Shown piece by piece: positions 1 to 9,634 of a DNA stretch of 64,000 bases. Both the position numbers and the translations under genes were made by a program. A model generated the notes under the pieces. That model did not search any database and was not told where the DNA came from. It saw only the letters and a program-made list of their open reading frames with translations. Each line of letters opens with the position of its first letter. Positions within the stretch are counted from its first letter, which is position 1. Origin of the DNA: Saprospiraceae bacterium (GTDB taxonomy: Bacteria > Bacteroidota > Bacteroidia > Chitinophagales > Saprospiraceae). The stretch spans positions 62,001 to 126,000 of the forward strand of contig JADKGF010000005.1 of assembly GCA_016717105.1 (NCBI GenBank), given 5' to 3'.

Positions 1-474
1 TAAAGCACCTGCTACTTGTCTAAGCACAATTTTATTTGTTCTAACTCCGTAAGCGACTGTAGTTCTTTCATTTTCAGTGGAAGCTTTGGGATTCCAAGCA
101 GCAAGAAATTTTCCTGGATGATATTTCGAATATAAGATTTCGCCATTTATAGGATGCCAATTGATATGTACATTAAGTGGTGACATAAAAACTGAAACCT
201 GGAGACAATCTGCTTTTAAGAATTCTGGCTCATAAACTTGTTCGATGACTACAACCTTACCATCACAAGGCGACAGGATATCTGTATCTGACAAAATTGA
301 AACGCTTCTATCGGGACGTCTGAAGAAAGAGATTAAAAATAGATATAAAATTATGCTTATAAAAGCAAAAAATGGAAAAAGCGGGTACAAATATGTATGT
401 ACTACAATATTTATGATTGCTAAAAAAATAAAACTAAACAAAAGGGTAGGATAACCTTCTTTATGAATTGTCAT
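1..474 (-). CDS. psd: Phosphatidylserine decarboxylase, 3' end beyond the window
   Basis: Decarboxylates phosphatidylserine to phosphatidylethanolamine at the inner membrane. The first 158 codons are present: two hydrophobic N-terminal segments (about residues 8-50), then LSPCDGKVVVIE and the family block MSPLNVHINWHPINGE, followed by PGKF and ASTENER. The autocatalytic cleavage site that makes the pyruvoyl group lies beyond the left edge. The start ATG at 474 overlaps the cdsA stop in an ATGA arrangement, which fixes the start and implies translational coupling. Pairing with cdsA, which makes the CDP-diacylglycerol precursor, supports the call. Confidence 0.93.
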   Translation of the reverse strand, partial: MTIHKEGYPTLLFSFIFLAIINIVVHTYLYPLFPFFAFISIILYLFLISFFRRPDRSVSILSDTDILSPCDGKVVVIEQVYEPEFLKADCLQVSVFMSPLNVHINWHPINGEILYSKYHPGKFLAAWNPKASTENERTTVAYGVRTNKIVLRQVAGAL

Positions 475-1337
475 ATGGATTTCGATTGTGAATAAAAAGA
501 GAGCAAAAATAATACAAATGGTAGAATATATATAAAACTATCGAATCTATCTAAAATTCCACCGTGACCCGGCAAAATATTTCCTGAATCTTTTATGCCA
601 AATGTCCGCTTTATGGAGGATTCTACAAGGTCGCCCATAGTCCCTATTATCCACGCTGCTGCAGCAATCATGGTCCAAAATAGACCTGAACTTCCTACTG
701 ATGCAGGCGAAATACCATACATATCAGCTGCTGTATTAAAATAACTACTGCCCAACCAGTAGGCAATCGGAAGTGCAATAAAACCAGCACCAAGGAAGCC
801 TTCCCAACTTTTTTTAGGCGAAATTTTTTCGAAAAGTTTATGCTTTCCTATACGTGAGCCAACCAGATAAGCAAAAGAATCACTCATCCAGATCATAATC
901 AAAACCGATAACCAGAAGTAGGGTAAATAAGGCGTAACATTATATAGATGAGAGATAAACAAACCAAAAGGCAGTCCGAAATAAAATAAGGAAACTATCC
1001 AATAGACAAGTTCATGACGAATGATAGGCAAGTATAAATTCAATATTCCTAAGATCATCATAAAACAAGATAATAAGCTTATATACAAGTATATAGATGT
1101 ATTTGGCGGTATAAATAAAAGACCTGCGATTACCAAAATATTGATAGATAGACAGATTATTAGCTTGAGATTTTCACTTGGAAATATCATTTTGATATAT
1201 TCGACATTGCCCGTCACGGCAATTATTAGTGCCAAAAGGATGGCTCCATAAGAACCAGATTGGATCAAAGTAATGACAATCACACCAAAAATAATACCCG
1301 TCAATGTCCTTTGTTTAAGTACCTGATTTTTATTCAT
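471..1337 (-). CDS. cdsA: Phosphatidate cytidylyltransferase (CDP-diacylglycerol synthase)
   Basis: Makes CDP-diacylglycerol from phosphatidic acid and CTP, the branch point of phospholipid synthesis. The 288-aa protein has about eight hydrophobic segments and ends with the CDP-DG synthase signature region, seen as GDLVESSIKRTFGIKDSG and LPGHGGILDRFDS (about residues 235-268). Length is typical. It overlaps the upstream CPBP protease gene by 8 bp and psd by 4 bp, so the three genes form a tight operon read leftwards. Confidence 0.96.
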   Translation of the reverse strand: MNKNQVLKQRTLTGIIFGVIVITLIQSGSYGAILLALIIAVTGNVEYIKMIFPSENLKLIICLSINILVIAGLLFIPPNTSIYLYISLLSCFMMILGILNLYLPIIRHELVYWIVSLFYFGLPFGLFISHLYNVTPYLPYFWLSVLIMIWMSDSFAYLVGSRIGKHKLFEKISPKKSWEGFLGAGFIALPIAYWLGSSYFNTAADMYGISPASVGSSGLFWTMIAAAAWIIGTMGDLVESSIKRTFGIKDSGNILPGHGGILDRFDSFIYILPFVLFLLSFYSQSKSI

Positions 1338-2274
1338 TAATTTCCGGATTGGCTGGTGAATACTGGTTATGTATAAAAGTCATGATCATTATAAAACCTA
1401 AAACTGAAATTACAACAGGGATTATAGGTATATTTTCAACTACGGCATCTTGTTCTTCTATTTTGTTTCCTGCTAAAAAGTATCCCAAAGTGGCAAATCC
1501 GTTGTTCAGGGCATGCATGACCATAGGCAAGATAAGACTCCCTGAATAGTAATATGCATATCCTAATACCAAACCTATCATCATTTTGGGCAATAATCCT
1601 ACTATCTGAAAATGAAATACCCCAAAAATAAAAGCTGTCACCCAAATTGCAAGATGTGGATTGTGCCAGCGATTGGTGATTTCTTTTTGTATGATACCCC
1701 TGAATAATAGTTCTTCGCCGACACCTGGTAAAATGGCAATAAGGAAGAGATTGATAAAAAGGTCTCCTACACTATCCATTTTGAGCAGGCTATTTAGCGT
1801 CTCCATTGCATCTATGTCCATCTCTGCCATAAATGCTGGCAACTCCAACTGACTGATATAAAAAGTCAAAAATCCCATCAGTGGATATAAAAAAAATAAG
1901 GCTAAAGGAAACCATAATAATAGTGGCGGCGGAAAATGATTTAATTGCAAGTATCTAATTACCTTACCTTTATAAAAAATAAAAATAAAGACAAATGGCG
2001 CAGCTATAAACGTCAAAAAGTGATTGAGCCCTACAATTGACTTTACGGCTAAGGTGTATTTTTCGTCTTTTAGTAACGCAAACAAATCATCTTCAGAAGT
2101 TAGTTGAATGTCATAATATTGGGCTACAGCCATAAGCGCACCGTTAAAAAGCAACAAGGCACCTATGATGATGCCTATCAGCGATAAAGCCCTGACTATA
2201 AATGCGGTTTTCAATATAAGATTTGGTTGCAGGTACAAAGGTAGCAAAATATTCCTTTTTTGATGACTCACCAT
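1330..2274 (-). CDS. CPBP-family intramembrane glutamic endopeptidase
   Basis: A 314-aa polytopic membrane protein of the CPBP (Abi/CAAX protease) family. The three family motifs are visible: EELLFR (residues about 187-192), FGVFHF (about 217-222) and HALNN (about 256-260), which supply the glutamate, histidine and asparagine of the intramembrane site. It is first in the operon with cdsA and psd. A role in membrane-protein or prenyl-protein processing is possible. The substrate cannot be inferred, and the link to phospholipid synthesis is by context only. Confidence 0.9.
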   Translation of the reverse strand: MVSHQKRNILLPLYLQPNLILKTAFIVRALSLIGIIIGALLLFNGALMAVAQYYDIQLTSEDDLFALLKDEKYTLAVKSIVGLNHFLTFIAAPFVFIFIFYKGKVIRYLQLNHFPPPLLLWFPLALFFLYPLMGFLTFYISQLELPAFMAEMDIDAMETLNSLLKMDSVGDLFINLFLIAILPGVGEELLFRGIIQKEITNRWHNPHLAIWVTAFIFGVFHFQIVGLLPKMMIGLVLGYAYYYSGSLILPMVMHALNNGFATLGYFLAGNKIEEQDAVVENIPIIPVVISVLGFIMIMTFIHNQYSPANPEINE

Positions 2275-2337
2275 AAAAAAGAAATTAGGGTCGATTCTGA
2301 AACAATTATTTAAAGCTTTGCCTTAGCAATGAATTCG

Positions 2338-2379
2338 ACTGGACACCTAAAACTTAAAAATTTACATTTGACTGGACAC
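2338..2379. repeat. Direct repeat GACTGGACAC x2, 32 bp apart
   Basis: Two perfect 10-bp copies lie at 2338-2347 and 2370-2379, directly after the stop codon (at 2382) of the minus-strand DUF697-SHOCT gene. The 32-bp spacing is about three helical turns. Function unknown. A remnant of an insertion-sequence end or a protein-binding site are both possible. Confidence 0.5.
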
Positions 2380-2381
2380 AA

Positions 2382-2975
2382 TTATTGTTCGATTATCTTC
2401 TTTTTCATCGCTTCAAACTCTTCATCAGTCAATAAACCTGCGGTCTTCATTTCTACCAATTCTTTCAACTTCTCCATTGCCGTATTTGCATCGGCAGATT
2501 TTGCTATATTTTCCTGTTTTTTACGCAGTTCGTCAGCTACTTCTTTGCCTTTTTCAAATTTTTCATTATAATACTTTCGAAGTCTTTCAGGATCGAAATC
2601 AAGAAATGTACCGCCTGTTTCAAAGTGTTTTTTGAATACCTCACCCAAGGCATACGTAGAAGCGCCTGATAAAGCAGCCATGGTAACTCCACCTAGAATA
2701 GAGCCAACACCGGGTATAAATTTTACAGCTCGAGCGCCCAGCCGGGCTAATCCTGATCCTGTCAATGCGGTAATCATTGCCTTGCCTTCTGTTTGCTTAA
2801 AATCGATATCATATACCTTACATAACTGTCTGATCATATCCAGCTGGATAGCACTTACAGCAAAAAGATCAGCAATAGGGACAGGTATAAAACCAGCACC
2901 CATCGACCATATCATATGATTTTTTATGATTGAGCTGGCACTTTCACCTCTGTTACTTTTTTCGAATTCTGACAT
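2382..2975 (-). CDS. DUF697-like membrane-associated protein with C-terminal SHOCT domain
   Basis: A 197-aa protein. Residues about 20-115 carry a hydrophobic helical region with MGAGFIPVPIADLFAVSAIQ and a glycine-rich stretch (FIPGVGSILGGVTMAAL), resembling the DUF697/YcjF-type domain often linked to GTPases. Residues about 130-165 are charged and helical. The last 30 residues (LKELVEMKTAGLLTDEEFEAMK) match the SHOCT short C-terminal helix-pair motif. No GTPase gene is adjacent. Function unknown; stress-related membrane association is only an inference from the families. Confidence 0.75.
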   Translation of the reverse strand: MSEFEKSNRGESASSIIKNHMIWSMGAGFIPVPIADLFAVSAIQLDMIRQLCKVYDIDFKQTEGKAMITALTGSGLARLGARAVKFIPGVGSILGGVTMAALSGASTYALGEVFKKHFETGGTFLDFDPERLRKYYNEKFEKGKEVADELRKKQENIAKSADANTAMEKLKELVEMKTAGLLTDEEFEAMKKKIIEQ

Positions 2976-3151
2976 ATCTTTCTATTTAATTATTACTCTG
3001 TAACAATTTTTTAGCTCAAATTGGTTTCAGGCTGACAGTTTTTTTCGATAAGCATCAGGCATTATCCGATTAATGGGCCAAGAATTGATATTTTGATGAT
3101 CATTCAAAAATTTCCTTAGGAAGCCGTATCTTTGCCATTCATTATCTATTT

Positions 3152-4257
3152 TTGCAAATGGTCAAGTTGTCAGCAATTTTACTGTATTTTATTTTAATCT
3201 GGGTACCTGCTTACAGTCAGAGAGAAGTAACAACGTTGTCGGGTCAAAAAATTATACTTTTTAATGATGGCCGATGGCAGGAAATGGTAAAGCATGAGAT
3301 CGAAACTGATTCTGCTGGCTTGCTTGTCAATGAGCTCGATCCAATGACTACACCGGTTACTGATACAATGGATGGTACTTTCAGTCAAGCATGGACTCAA
3401 ATTTTGTCAGGGGCTAAGATCAAGGAAATTAAAGAATTTGTGGTATTTGACAGCTTGGATAGAGAGATGGCAATTATGCAGATTGCTTATGAAAAGCAAA
3501 GAAATCCAAAGATAAGGACGGTATAAATCAATCAAAGAAGCAAATAGGTGAATTAAAATCTTTGATAGAAACTGCACAAAACAATTATAGAGCTTCTGCC
3601 GATAACATAGCAAAAATTCAAAAAATCCCGTCATTGCCTACCAAGGAACAAAACGAAAAACTTCATTTGTTTGGTGATCTCTACGGCATTAGTGTTTCAT
3701 CACTGACGAATACACCACCAACACCACCTGCTAAAGAAATAGAAGTGAATAAGCTGGTGGCAAATAATGGTTGTCAAATAATTCGAGATGAAAAAATTAA
3801 AAAGATAAGGTACATTGAGACGAATTCGAAGTTTCTTTTTAACTATACTCCAGATAAACTGAAGAGGTATTTTAAGGAAAAAGAGTTGATGCAAGTTAGT
3901 GCCGGCATATCCAAAGTGGCTAAACAATTTTATCTGAATTTTACAATTAAAATAATTTCAAAAGATGCTTCTAAAAATTATGGTATAATTCAAAAAGATA
4001 ATATGCTCAAAATCAATTTGATATCAGGAAGAAATATTGTTTTGAATGCATTCGAAAATTCGGTAAGCGAATTAGAAAGTTATACTGGTCACGCGATGTA
4101 TCATGTCAAATATCCAATTTCTGAAGATGATTTAAATTCGCTTTCCAAAACTCCTTTGGATTCAATAGGTCTTATGTGGTCTTCTGGATTTGAATTATAC
4201 GAAATTTATGAGGTGGACGCACTCATGACGCAAATTTCTTGCATAAAATCATTGTGA
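3152..4257 (+). CDS. Exported protein of unknown function, frameshifted near 3500-3525
   Basis: Two overlapping open frames make one protein of about 368 residues. The first starts with a signal peptide (about residues 1-22, cleavage near AYS-QR) and a short block seen in Bacteroidota exported proteins (GQKIILFNDGRWQ). It stops at 3526. The second frame is open from 3493, before its first start-like codon at 3562, and continues the lysine-rich helical sequence. The natural join is near 3500-3525 and needs one base added. I recognise no domain in the C-terminal 230 residues. Sequencing error or recent mutation cannot be separated here. Confidence 0.6.
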
Positions 4258-4274
4258 AAAGGTAATATTTAGAG

Positions 4275-4856
4275 ATGTTAGGATTAAAATTGGCAACGGA
4301 TCCGTTTTGGGTCAATATTGCAGAAAAAACCATAGACGAAATTTTGATAGATCACGCATATTGTGAGCAAAAAGCAGCATCTACGTGTATATCACTGATT
4401 GTAAAATATCCACACAAGAAGGAGTTAGTGGATGAAGTGACCCCAATTGTTGCAGAAGAATGGGGCCATTTCCGTAAGGTGCTAAAAGAACTAAATCTGA
4501 GAGGCTTTGAATTTGGCGCTAATAGGTCTGATGATTATGTTACTGAACTGATGAAGTTTCAGCGACAAGGTGGAAATGAAGAAGACAGACTTACAGACAA
4601 ATTACTTATCTCTGCGATGATCGAAGCGAGAAGTTGTGAGCGATTCAGGCTATTATCATTACACATATCTGACGAAAAACTTAAAACATTTTACCATGAA
4701 TTTATGGTATCAGAGGCAGGACATTATAGGACATTTCTCGATTTGGCAAAATTGTATGCACCTGAAGAAAAAGTCAAAGCAAGATGGCAGGAAATGTTGG
4801 AATTTGAAGCAGAGATAATGCAAAAAAGAGCCTTACGCGGCGATCGAATGCATTAA
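4275..4856 (+). CDS. miaE: tRNA 2-methylthio-N6-isopentenyladenosine37 hydroxylase
   Basis: A 193-aa ferritin-like non-haem diiron monooxygenase that hydroxylates the isopentenyl group of ms2i6A at tRNA position 37. Glutamate and histidine ligands are visible in EQKAAS (about residue 34), EEWGHF (about 63-68), EARSCERFR (about 119-127) and EAGHYRTF (about 150-157). The ERFRLLS segment and length are typical of MiaE. It lies 17 bp after the preceding exported-protein gene and converges on the acyltransferase gene. Confidence 0.93.
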   Translation: MLGLKLATDPFWVNIAEKTIDEILIDHAYCEQKAASTCISLIVKYPHKKELVDEVTPIVAEEWGHFRKVLKELNLRGFEFGANRSDDYVTELMKFQRQGGNEEDRLTDKLLISAMIEARSCERFRLLSLHISDEKLKTFYHEFMVSEAGHYRTFLDLAKLYAPEEKVKARWQEMLEFEAEIMQKRALRGDRMH

Positions 4857-4868
4857 TTTATGATTGTC

Positions 4869-5492
4869 TCATCGGTCGAGTGCCTGTTGTAATGCTTCGA
4901 AAAATAAGCCGATATCCCTTCCATCCGCCAAGCCATGGTGAGCATGAACCGAACAAGGCATGACTTTTTCATTATTTATTTCTGTCATTTTACCAAATGA
5001 TATTTTCGGAATGCCATCTTTGATACTGAAATGACGCGCATGAGAAAGAGCTGTAAATTTTATCCATGGTAACGCCGAAAGATGCACACAATCTTGACCA
5101 TTTCTATCTGGAAAAAGATTAGTTGAAGTACGAATTCGATCTGCTTCTTGTTGGAAATTGGCATTAAATGCTTGAAGATCTTCTTCAAAATTTATGAAAC
5201 TGAATCCAAAGCTACCATCTGGTCTATTGATAGTAGCTGAAGCGTGGATTGTATCAAATATGACAGGTTTTGTTTCCAATATTCTCAATTTGAGTGCGTC
5301 GATTTGATTAATGGCGATGAGTGTACAGTGCAGATAATACACGAAAAATGAAATATCTTTTTCTTTAGCACACTGATAAGCTTTGCTGACGTGAACATCA
5401 GCAGTAATACCAAAGTATGGTTCGTCAAATCCACAAAAAAAATCGAATATCTCTTTTCTGTGCCAAGTATCTGTATTTATCTCTTGTAACAT
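4869..5492 (-). CDS. Chloramphenicol acetyltransferase-like acyltransferase
   Basis: A 207-aa protein of the trimeric CAT fold. The N-terminus (WHRKEIFDFF, then FGITADVHVS) matches the type A CAT start. The catalytic motif appears as HAHHGLADGRD (about residues 183-193), with the active-site histidine and the structural Asp-Gly. Bacteroidota carry many CAT-like proteins of unknown substrate, so resistance should not be assumed. The ATG at 5492 shares one base with the stop of the upstream HAD gene (TAATG), which supports this start over an upstream extension. Confidence 0.85.
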   Translation of the reverse strand: MLQEINTDTWHRKEIFDFFCGFDEPYFGITADVHVSKAYQCAKEKDISFFVYYLHCTLIAINQIDALKLRILETKPVIFDTIHASATINRPDGSFGFSFINFEEDLQAFNANFQQEADRIRTSTNLFPDRNGQDCVHLSALPWIKFTALSHARHFSIKDGIPKISFGKMTEINNEKVMPCSVHAHHGLADGRDIGLFFEALQQALDR

Positions 5493-6188
5493 TATAAAAA
5501 TAAATTGCGTAATTCGTGAATTTTCTCCGCGTGGAAAAATTTTGGGTCTGTTATTGTGACATCTACACGTTCGTGTTCCCATGTGGTATGAAACGGAACA
5601 TGAATGCCATATGACCCAAGTTCCAATACAGGCAATACATCTGATTTGAGTGAATTACCGATCATAACAAATGAAGGAGCTTCTATATCCAAGTGATTCA
5701 GTAGTTTTTGGTAATCCGTGACCCTTTTTTTCAGAGACAATCTCTATATGGTGGAAATATGGAGCTAAACCTGACTTTTCAAGTTTCCTTTCTTGATCTA
5801 GCAGATCGCCTTTGGTCACGACTACAAGCTTATATTTTGATTGCAATTCTTCGAGCAATTCCTTGACGCCATCTAATAAAATTACAGGTTTTTGCAATTG
5901 TTCTCTACCTATTTCTACAATCTTTGATATAACTTCTATTGGCAATGTTTTACCACCGATCTTCAATGCTGTCTCTACCATAGAAATCACAAAAGCCTTG
6001 ATGCCATAACCATAAATTGGTAGGTTTGTTATCTCAGTTGACAATAACTCACGGGCTATACTATGTCTTGGTAAGTAGTCTTCCAAGAGATCAAAAAAAC
6101 ATTCTTCAGCTTCTCTAAAGTAGGTTTCATTGATCCACAAGGTATCGTCCGCATCAAACCCAATGACTTTTATATCTTTTAAACTCAT
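5492..6188 (-). CDS. HAD-superfamily hydrolase, frameshifted at an A7 run
   Basis: A phosphatase-type HAD protein of about 230 residues. Motif I is FDADDTLW (residues about 11-18), motif II is VVVTKGD (about 122-128), and motif III with the acidic motif IV follow as the lysine of the YQKLLN region and MIGNSLKSDV. The frame breaks at about 5728-5734 (A7 on the coding strand). Removing one A joins IVSEK directly to RVTDYQK, restoring a normal HAD C-terminus. This is most simply a homopolymer length error. Coupled to the CAT-like gene by TAATG. Confidence 0.85.
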
Positions 6189-6296
6189 AACATAAATTGA
6201 ATTGGTGTAAAGGTACCAACATTTTTTTATTTACCTTTATAGTAAAAACAAAATTGATATTTACACAAATATTCTCATTTGTTGATTAAAAATAGT

Positions 6297-6304
6297 TAAT
6301 TTTG
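6297..6304 (+). promoter_or_regulatory. Bacteroidota -7 box (TAATTTTG) ahead of pheT
   Basis: Matches the TAnnTTTG element about 105 bp upstream of the pheT start. A well-spaced -33 TTTG box is not obvious. The long leader could hold further control, but I see no tRNA-Phe-dependent or leader-peptide structure. Confidence 0.4.
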
Positions 6305-6409
6305 CATCGTTGAAAGGTAACAAGTGTATTTTATATATAATTTTGTAATCTGTAATATTCAACAAATTAATAGAATAAGTGACATTTGGAATAAAAAGAC
6401 CTTGGGAGT

Positions 6410-8854
6410 ATGAAATTGTCGTTGAATTGGTTGAAAAAATATCTTAATATTGCCTACACACCCGAAAAAATAGCGGAGATGCTGACTATCATCGGGCTTG
6501 AAGTGGAAGGAATAGAAAAGGTCGAATCTATAAAAGGTGGTTTGACAGGTGTAATCACAGGAGAAGTTGTTTCCTGCGAAAAACATCCTGATGCAGATAG
6601 ATTGTCAATAACCAATGTAAATATTGGACAGGAAGATTTACTTCAGATAGTCTGTGGTGCCCCAAATGTAGCCAAAGGTCAGAAAGTAATGGTTGCCACG
6701 ATTGGTACTCAGTTGTATGATAAAGAAGGCCAGCCATTCACCATCAAAAAAGGAAAAATCCGTGGCGTGGAATCACAAGGTATGATTTGTGCTGAAGATG
6801 AACTCGGTATTGGGAATGACCATTCAGGTATCACTGTTTTACCTAGCGAGACACCGATTGCATTACCTGCTGCTCAATATTATAAGTTAGAAGACGATTT
6901 CGTGTTCGAAGTAGGGCTTACACCCAATAGGTCAGATGCTACATCACAGCTTGGTGTGGCTAGAGATCTTTTAGCATACTTGCGTGTAAATGAAAAATAT
7001 GCTGAAGAAATTATTGAGCCAGACATTTCTGGTTTTATTACCGAAAGGGTAGGACTGAATATCGATGTCGAAGTTGAAGATAAAGAAGCTTGTATCCGAT
7101 ATACAGGTATCACTATCAATAATATAGCAGTAAAAGAGTCTCCTGATTGGCTCAAAAAATTGCTAAAATCCATTGGTGTAAAACCCATAAATAATATCGT
7201 CGATGTCACTAATTTTGTGCTTCATGAATTAGGCCAACCACTTCACGCTTTTGATGCAGACAAGATTAGCAATAAAAAAATTGTTGTAAAAAGACTGCAA
7301 AGTGATACTGAATTTTTGTCTCTCGATGGTGTGACAAGAAAACTGCATGAAGATGATTTGATGATTTGTGATATGGAAAGCAGACCACTTTGTATGGCTG
7401 GTGTGTATGGTGGTTTTGACAGTGGCGTAAGTTCGAGTACAAAAAATATTTTTATAGAATCGGCCTGTTTCCAATCAAAAAGTATCAGAAAAACCAGTAC
7501 AAGGCATAATCTGAGAACCGATGCCGCGAAAGTATTTGAGAAAGGTGCCGATCCTAATATTACTGAGTTTGCGCTAAAGCGAGCATCATCATTGATAAGA
7601 GAACTTGCAGGAGGCGCGGTAAGCAATACGATCATAGATGTATATCCTAAAGTGATAAAGGAGGCAGAGGTAAGATTATATTATGACAAAGTCAATAATC
7701 TAATTGGTACTGAAATTCCAGAGGATGATGTACATGCCATTTTGCAGGCTATGGATATGGAGATCACACCTTTGGATGAAGACTCGATTTTGGTGCGAAT
7801 CCCAACAAATAAATCAGATGTCACTAGAGAAGTAGATCTGATCGAAGAGATCGTTAGAATTTACGGACTCAATCGTGTGCCAGTACCTTCCCAAATAAAA
7901 AGCACAATTTCATATACTATTAAGCCAGACAAATATCAAGTTAAAGAGTTGCTTTCTGATTTTTTGGCATCCAATGGCTTCAACGAAATGATGGGATTGT
8001 CTCTTATCGAGTCGAGGCATTACAATGGGTTGAATATTGCAGATGAAAATGAATTTGTATATATAAATAATACATCAAACATACATCTGGATATCATGAG
8101 ACCTGATATGTTGGTAAGTGGATTAGTGTCGGTTTCATACAATCTTAATAGACAACAGACCAATTTATCTCTTTTTGAATTCGGTAAGTCATATAAGAAA
8201 AGGGACAAGGCCTATCAAGAAGATGAATGGTTGACTGTATTCATGACGGGCAAAAAAAATGAAGAATCTTGGCTTTCAGACAATAAAAGAGAAAAATCAT
8301 TTTTTGATATTAAAAGTGTTGTTTTTTCTATTTTGGCCAAAGTAGGTATAAATCAGTATCAAGTAAGTGAAGTGGAAGATAGTCCTGAGTATAATTACGG
8401 GCTCAGAATCCATCGAGGTCCATTAGTCATTGCTGAGTTTGGCGAAATTAAAAAGTCTGTCTGTCAGAAAATGGGTGTCAAACCAGTCGTATATTTTGGA
8501 AAAATAGCTTTTAATGTTTTGTTGTCGCTTGCAGGTAAAGTAAAAACTGAAGTTGCTGAAATAAGTAGATTCCCGTCTGTGAGGAGAGACCTTGCGTTGG
8601 TCATAGATAAAAAGGTGAAATTTTCCGAAATTGAGACGATTGCAAGACAAACAGATAAAAAATTGTTAAAACAGATTTCTCTTTTTGATGTTTATGAAAA
8701 TGAGCAACAGATGGGAAAAGATAAAAAATCGTATGCGGTTTCTTTTGTTTTCCAAAATGAACAAAAAACCTTGAATGATACGGAAATAGATGAAATAATG
8801 TCCAGACTTACTAAGCAATTAGAAGAGAAAACACAGGCAATAATAAGAAAATAG
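6410..8854 (+). CDS. pheT: Phenylalanyl-tRNA synthetase beta subunit
   Basis: The 814-aa beta chain of the alpha2-beta2 synthetase that charges tRNA-Phe. In order: an N-terminal EMAP-like tRNA-binding fold (about residues 40-155, with KHPDADRLSITNV), B3/B4 editing domain (LEVGLTPNRSDA near 168; about 215-395), B5 domain (about 410-490, ending DLIEEIVRIYG), the core fold, and the C-terminal anticodon-binding fold starting at SRFPSVRRDLALV (about 720). Length is normal and the frame is intact. The start follows no clear Shine-Dalgarno, as usual in this phylum. Confidence 0.97.
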   Translation: MKLSLNWLKKYLNIAYTPEKIAEMLTIIGLEVEGIEKVESIKGGLTGVITGEVVSCEKHPDADRLSITNVNIGQEDLLQIVCGAPNVAKGQKVMVATIGTQLYDKEGQPFTIKKGKIRGVESQGMICAEDELGIGNDHSGITVLPSETPIALPAAQYYKLEDDFVFEVGLTPNRSDATSQLGVARDLLAYLRVNEKYAEEIIEPDISGFITERVGLNIDVEVEDKEACIRYTGITINNIAVKESPDWLKKLLKSIGVKPINNIVDVTNFVLHELGQPLHAFDADKISNKKIVVKRLQSDTEFLSLDGVTRKLHEDDLMICDMESRPLCMAGVYGGFDSGVSSSTKNIFIESACFQSKSIRKTSTRHNLRTDAAKVFEKGADPNITEFALKRASSLIRELAGGAVSNTIIDVYPKVIKEAEVRLYYDKVNNLIGTEIPEDDVHAILQAMDMEITPLDEDSILVRIPTNKSDVTREVDLIEEIVRIYGLNRVPVPSQIKSTISYTIKPDKYQVKELLSDFLASNGFNEMMGLSLIESRHYNGLNIADENEFVYINNTSNIHLDIMRPDMLVSGLVSVSYNLNRQQTNLSLFEFGKSYKKRDKAYQEDEWLTVFMTGKKNEESWLSDNKREKSFFDIKSVVFSILAKVGINQYQVSEVEDSPEYNYGLRIHRGPLVIAEFGEIKKSVCQKMGVKPVVYFGKIAFNVLLSLAGKVKTEVAEISRFPSVRRDLALVIDKKVKFSEIETIARQTDKKLLKQISLFDVYENEQQMGKDKKSYAVSFVFQNEQKTLNDTEIDEIMSRLTKQLEEKTQAIIRK

Positions 8855-8883
8855 GTATATAATAAAAATATTTAATATCTTTG

Positions 8884-9243
8884 ATGGAAAATCTGGTTAA
8901 AAATCTCGATGAAATCATCACAAAGCTTCACAAGCTGAAAGAAGAGAATCGTCGTTTGAGATCAGAAAATAAAAAAATGGAAGTTCAACTCAGCAATCTA
9001 AAAGTAGAGGCTGATCAATATAAATCGCAATATCTTAATATTACAAATCAAAGGGAAGATAAAGCACAAATAAAATTCAATTCAGTAGTTTCACAGCAAG
9101 ATATCAGGTCTGACAATAGCAACACTATCATGACATCAAATATAGATGGTATGGAGGAAGTAAAGCACCAGTTGGACGTTTTTATCGAAGATATAGATCA
9201 ATGTATTCAAATCATACAAGCCAGAAATAATGCAACAGGATGA
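8884..9243 (+). CDS. Short coiled-coil protein preceding zapA
   Basis: A 119-aa protein. Residues 1-60 are a long charged heptad helix (LHKLKEENRRLRSENKKMEVQLSNLKVEA); a disordered linker follows; the C-terminal helix HQLDVFIEDIDQCIQII is hydrophobic. It overlaps zapA by 14 bp and sits 26 bp after pheT. The shape and context suggest a ZapB-like or ZapA-partner division protein. That is inference; I recognise no named family. The ATG at 8884 is preferred over the adjacent TTG. Confidence 0.75.
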   Translation: MENLVKNLDEIITKLHKLKEENRRLRSENKKMEVQLSNLKVEADQYKSQYLNITNQREDKAQIKFNSVVSQQDIRSDNSNTIMTSNIDGMEEVKHQLDVFIEDIDQCIQIIQARNNATG

Positions 9244-9517
9244 TCTGAAGACGATAAGTGTAACGGTTGCAGGGAGGACATTTCCTGTAAAAGTCACAGA
9301 AATAGAAGAGTCTGTCGTACTTGAGCTGACAACAGATCTCAACGAAAAGATAGGAGAATTCCAACAAACCTATCCAGGTAGAGATAAGCTTGATTATGTA
9401 ATCATGACCATGTTATCTTATACGTTTGATCTGAAAAAATCTTCGGTTGCCTTTAGTCGCAATGCTTTGGATAACCGATTGCAGAATATACATCATATTT
9501 TGGACGAATCAGAGTAG
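9230..9517 (+). CDS. zapA: Cell division protein ZapA
   Basis: A 95-aa protein that crosslinks FtsZ filaments at the Z-ring. The N-terminal ISVTVAGRTFPVKVTEIEE beta region and the following helix (LTTDLNEKIGEFQQTYPGRDKLDYVIMTML) match ZapA. The last 30 residues form the coiled-coil dimer helix. It is translationally coupled to the upstream coiled-coil protein and followed by rny. Confidence 0.88.
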   Translation: MQQDDLKTISVTVAGRTFPVKVTEIEESVVLELTTDLNEKIGEFQQTYPGRDKLDYVIMTMLSYTFDLKKSSVAFSRNALDNRLQNIHHILDESE

Positions 9518-9634
9518 AAAAATTTCGCCAATTTTATATTTTAAATTTAGTATATTCATATTACTGCTATTTCCTTCCCCATATGAATGCCCGCAAGGGA
9601 TATTTTTTAATCATTTTTTAAATCGTATCACAAT

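Noticed and set aside
4869..5492. True chloramphenicol resistance gene
   Set aside because: The CAT motif is present, but many Bacteroidota chromosomes carry CAT-like genes without resistance, and nothing here suggests a resistance context.
5720..5745. Programmed frameshifting at the A7 run in the HAD gene
   Set aside because: The needed shift is +1 rather than the -1 expected at an A-AAA-AAG heptamer, no stimulatory structure is obvious, and the same A7-for-A6 change occurs in the SMP-30 gene, so a homopolymer length error is simpler.
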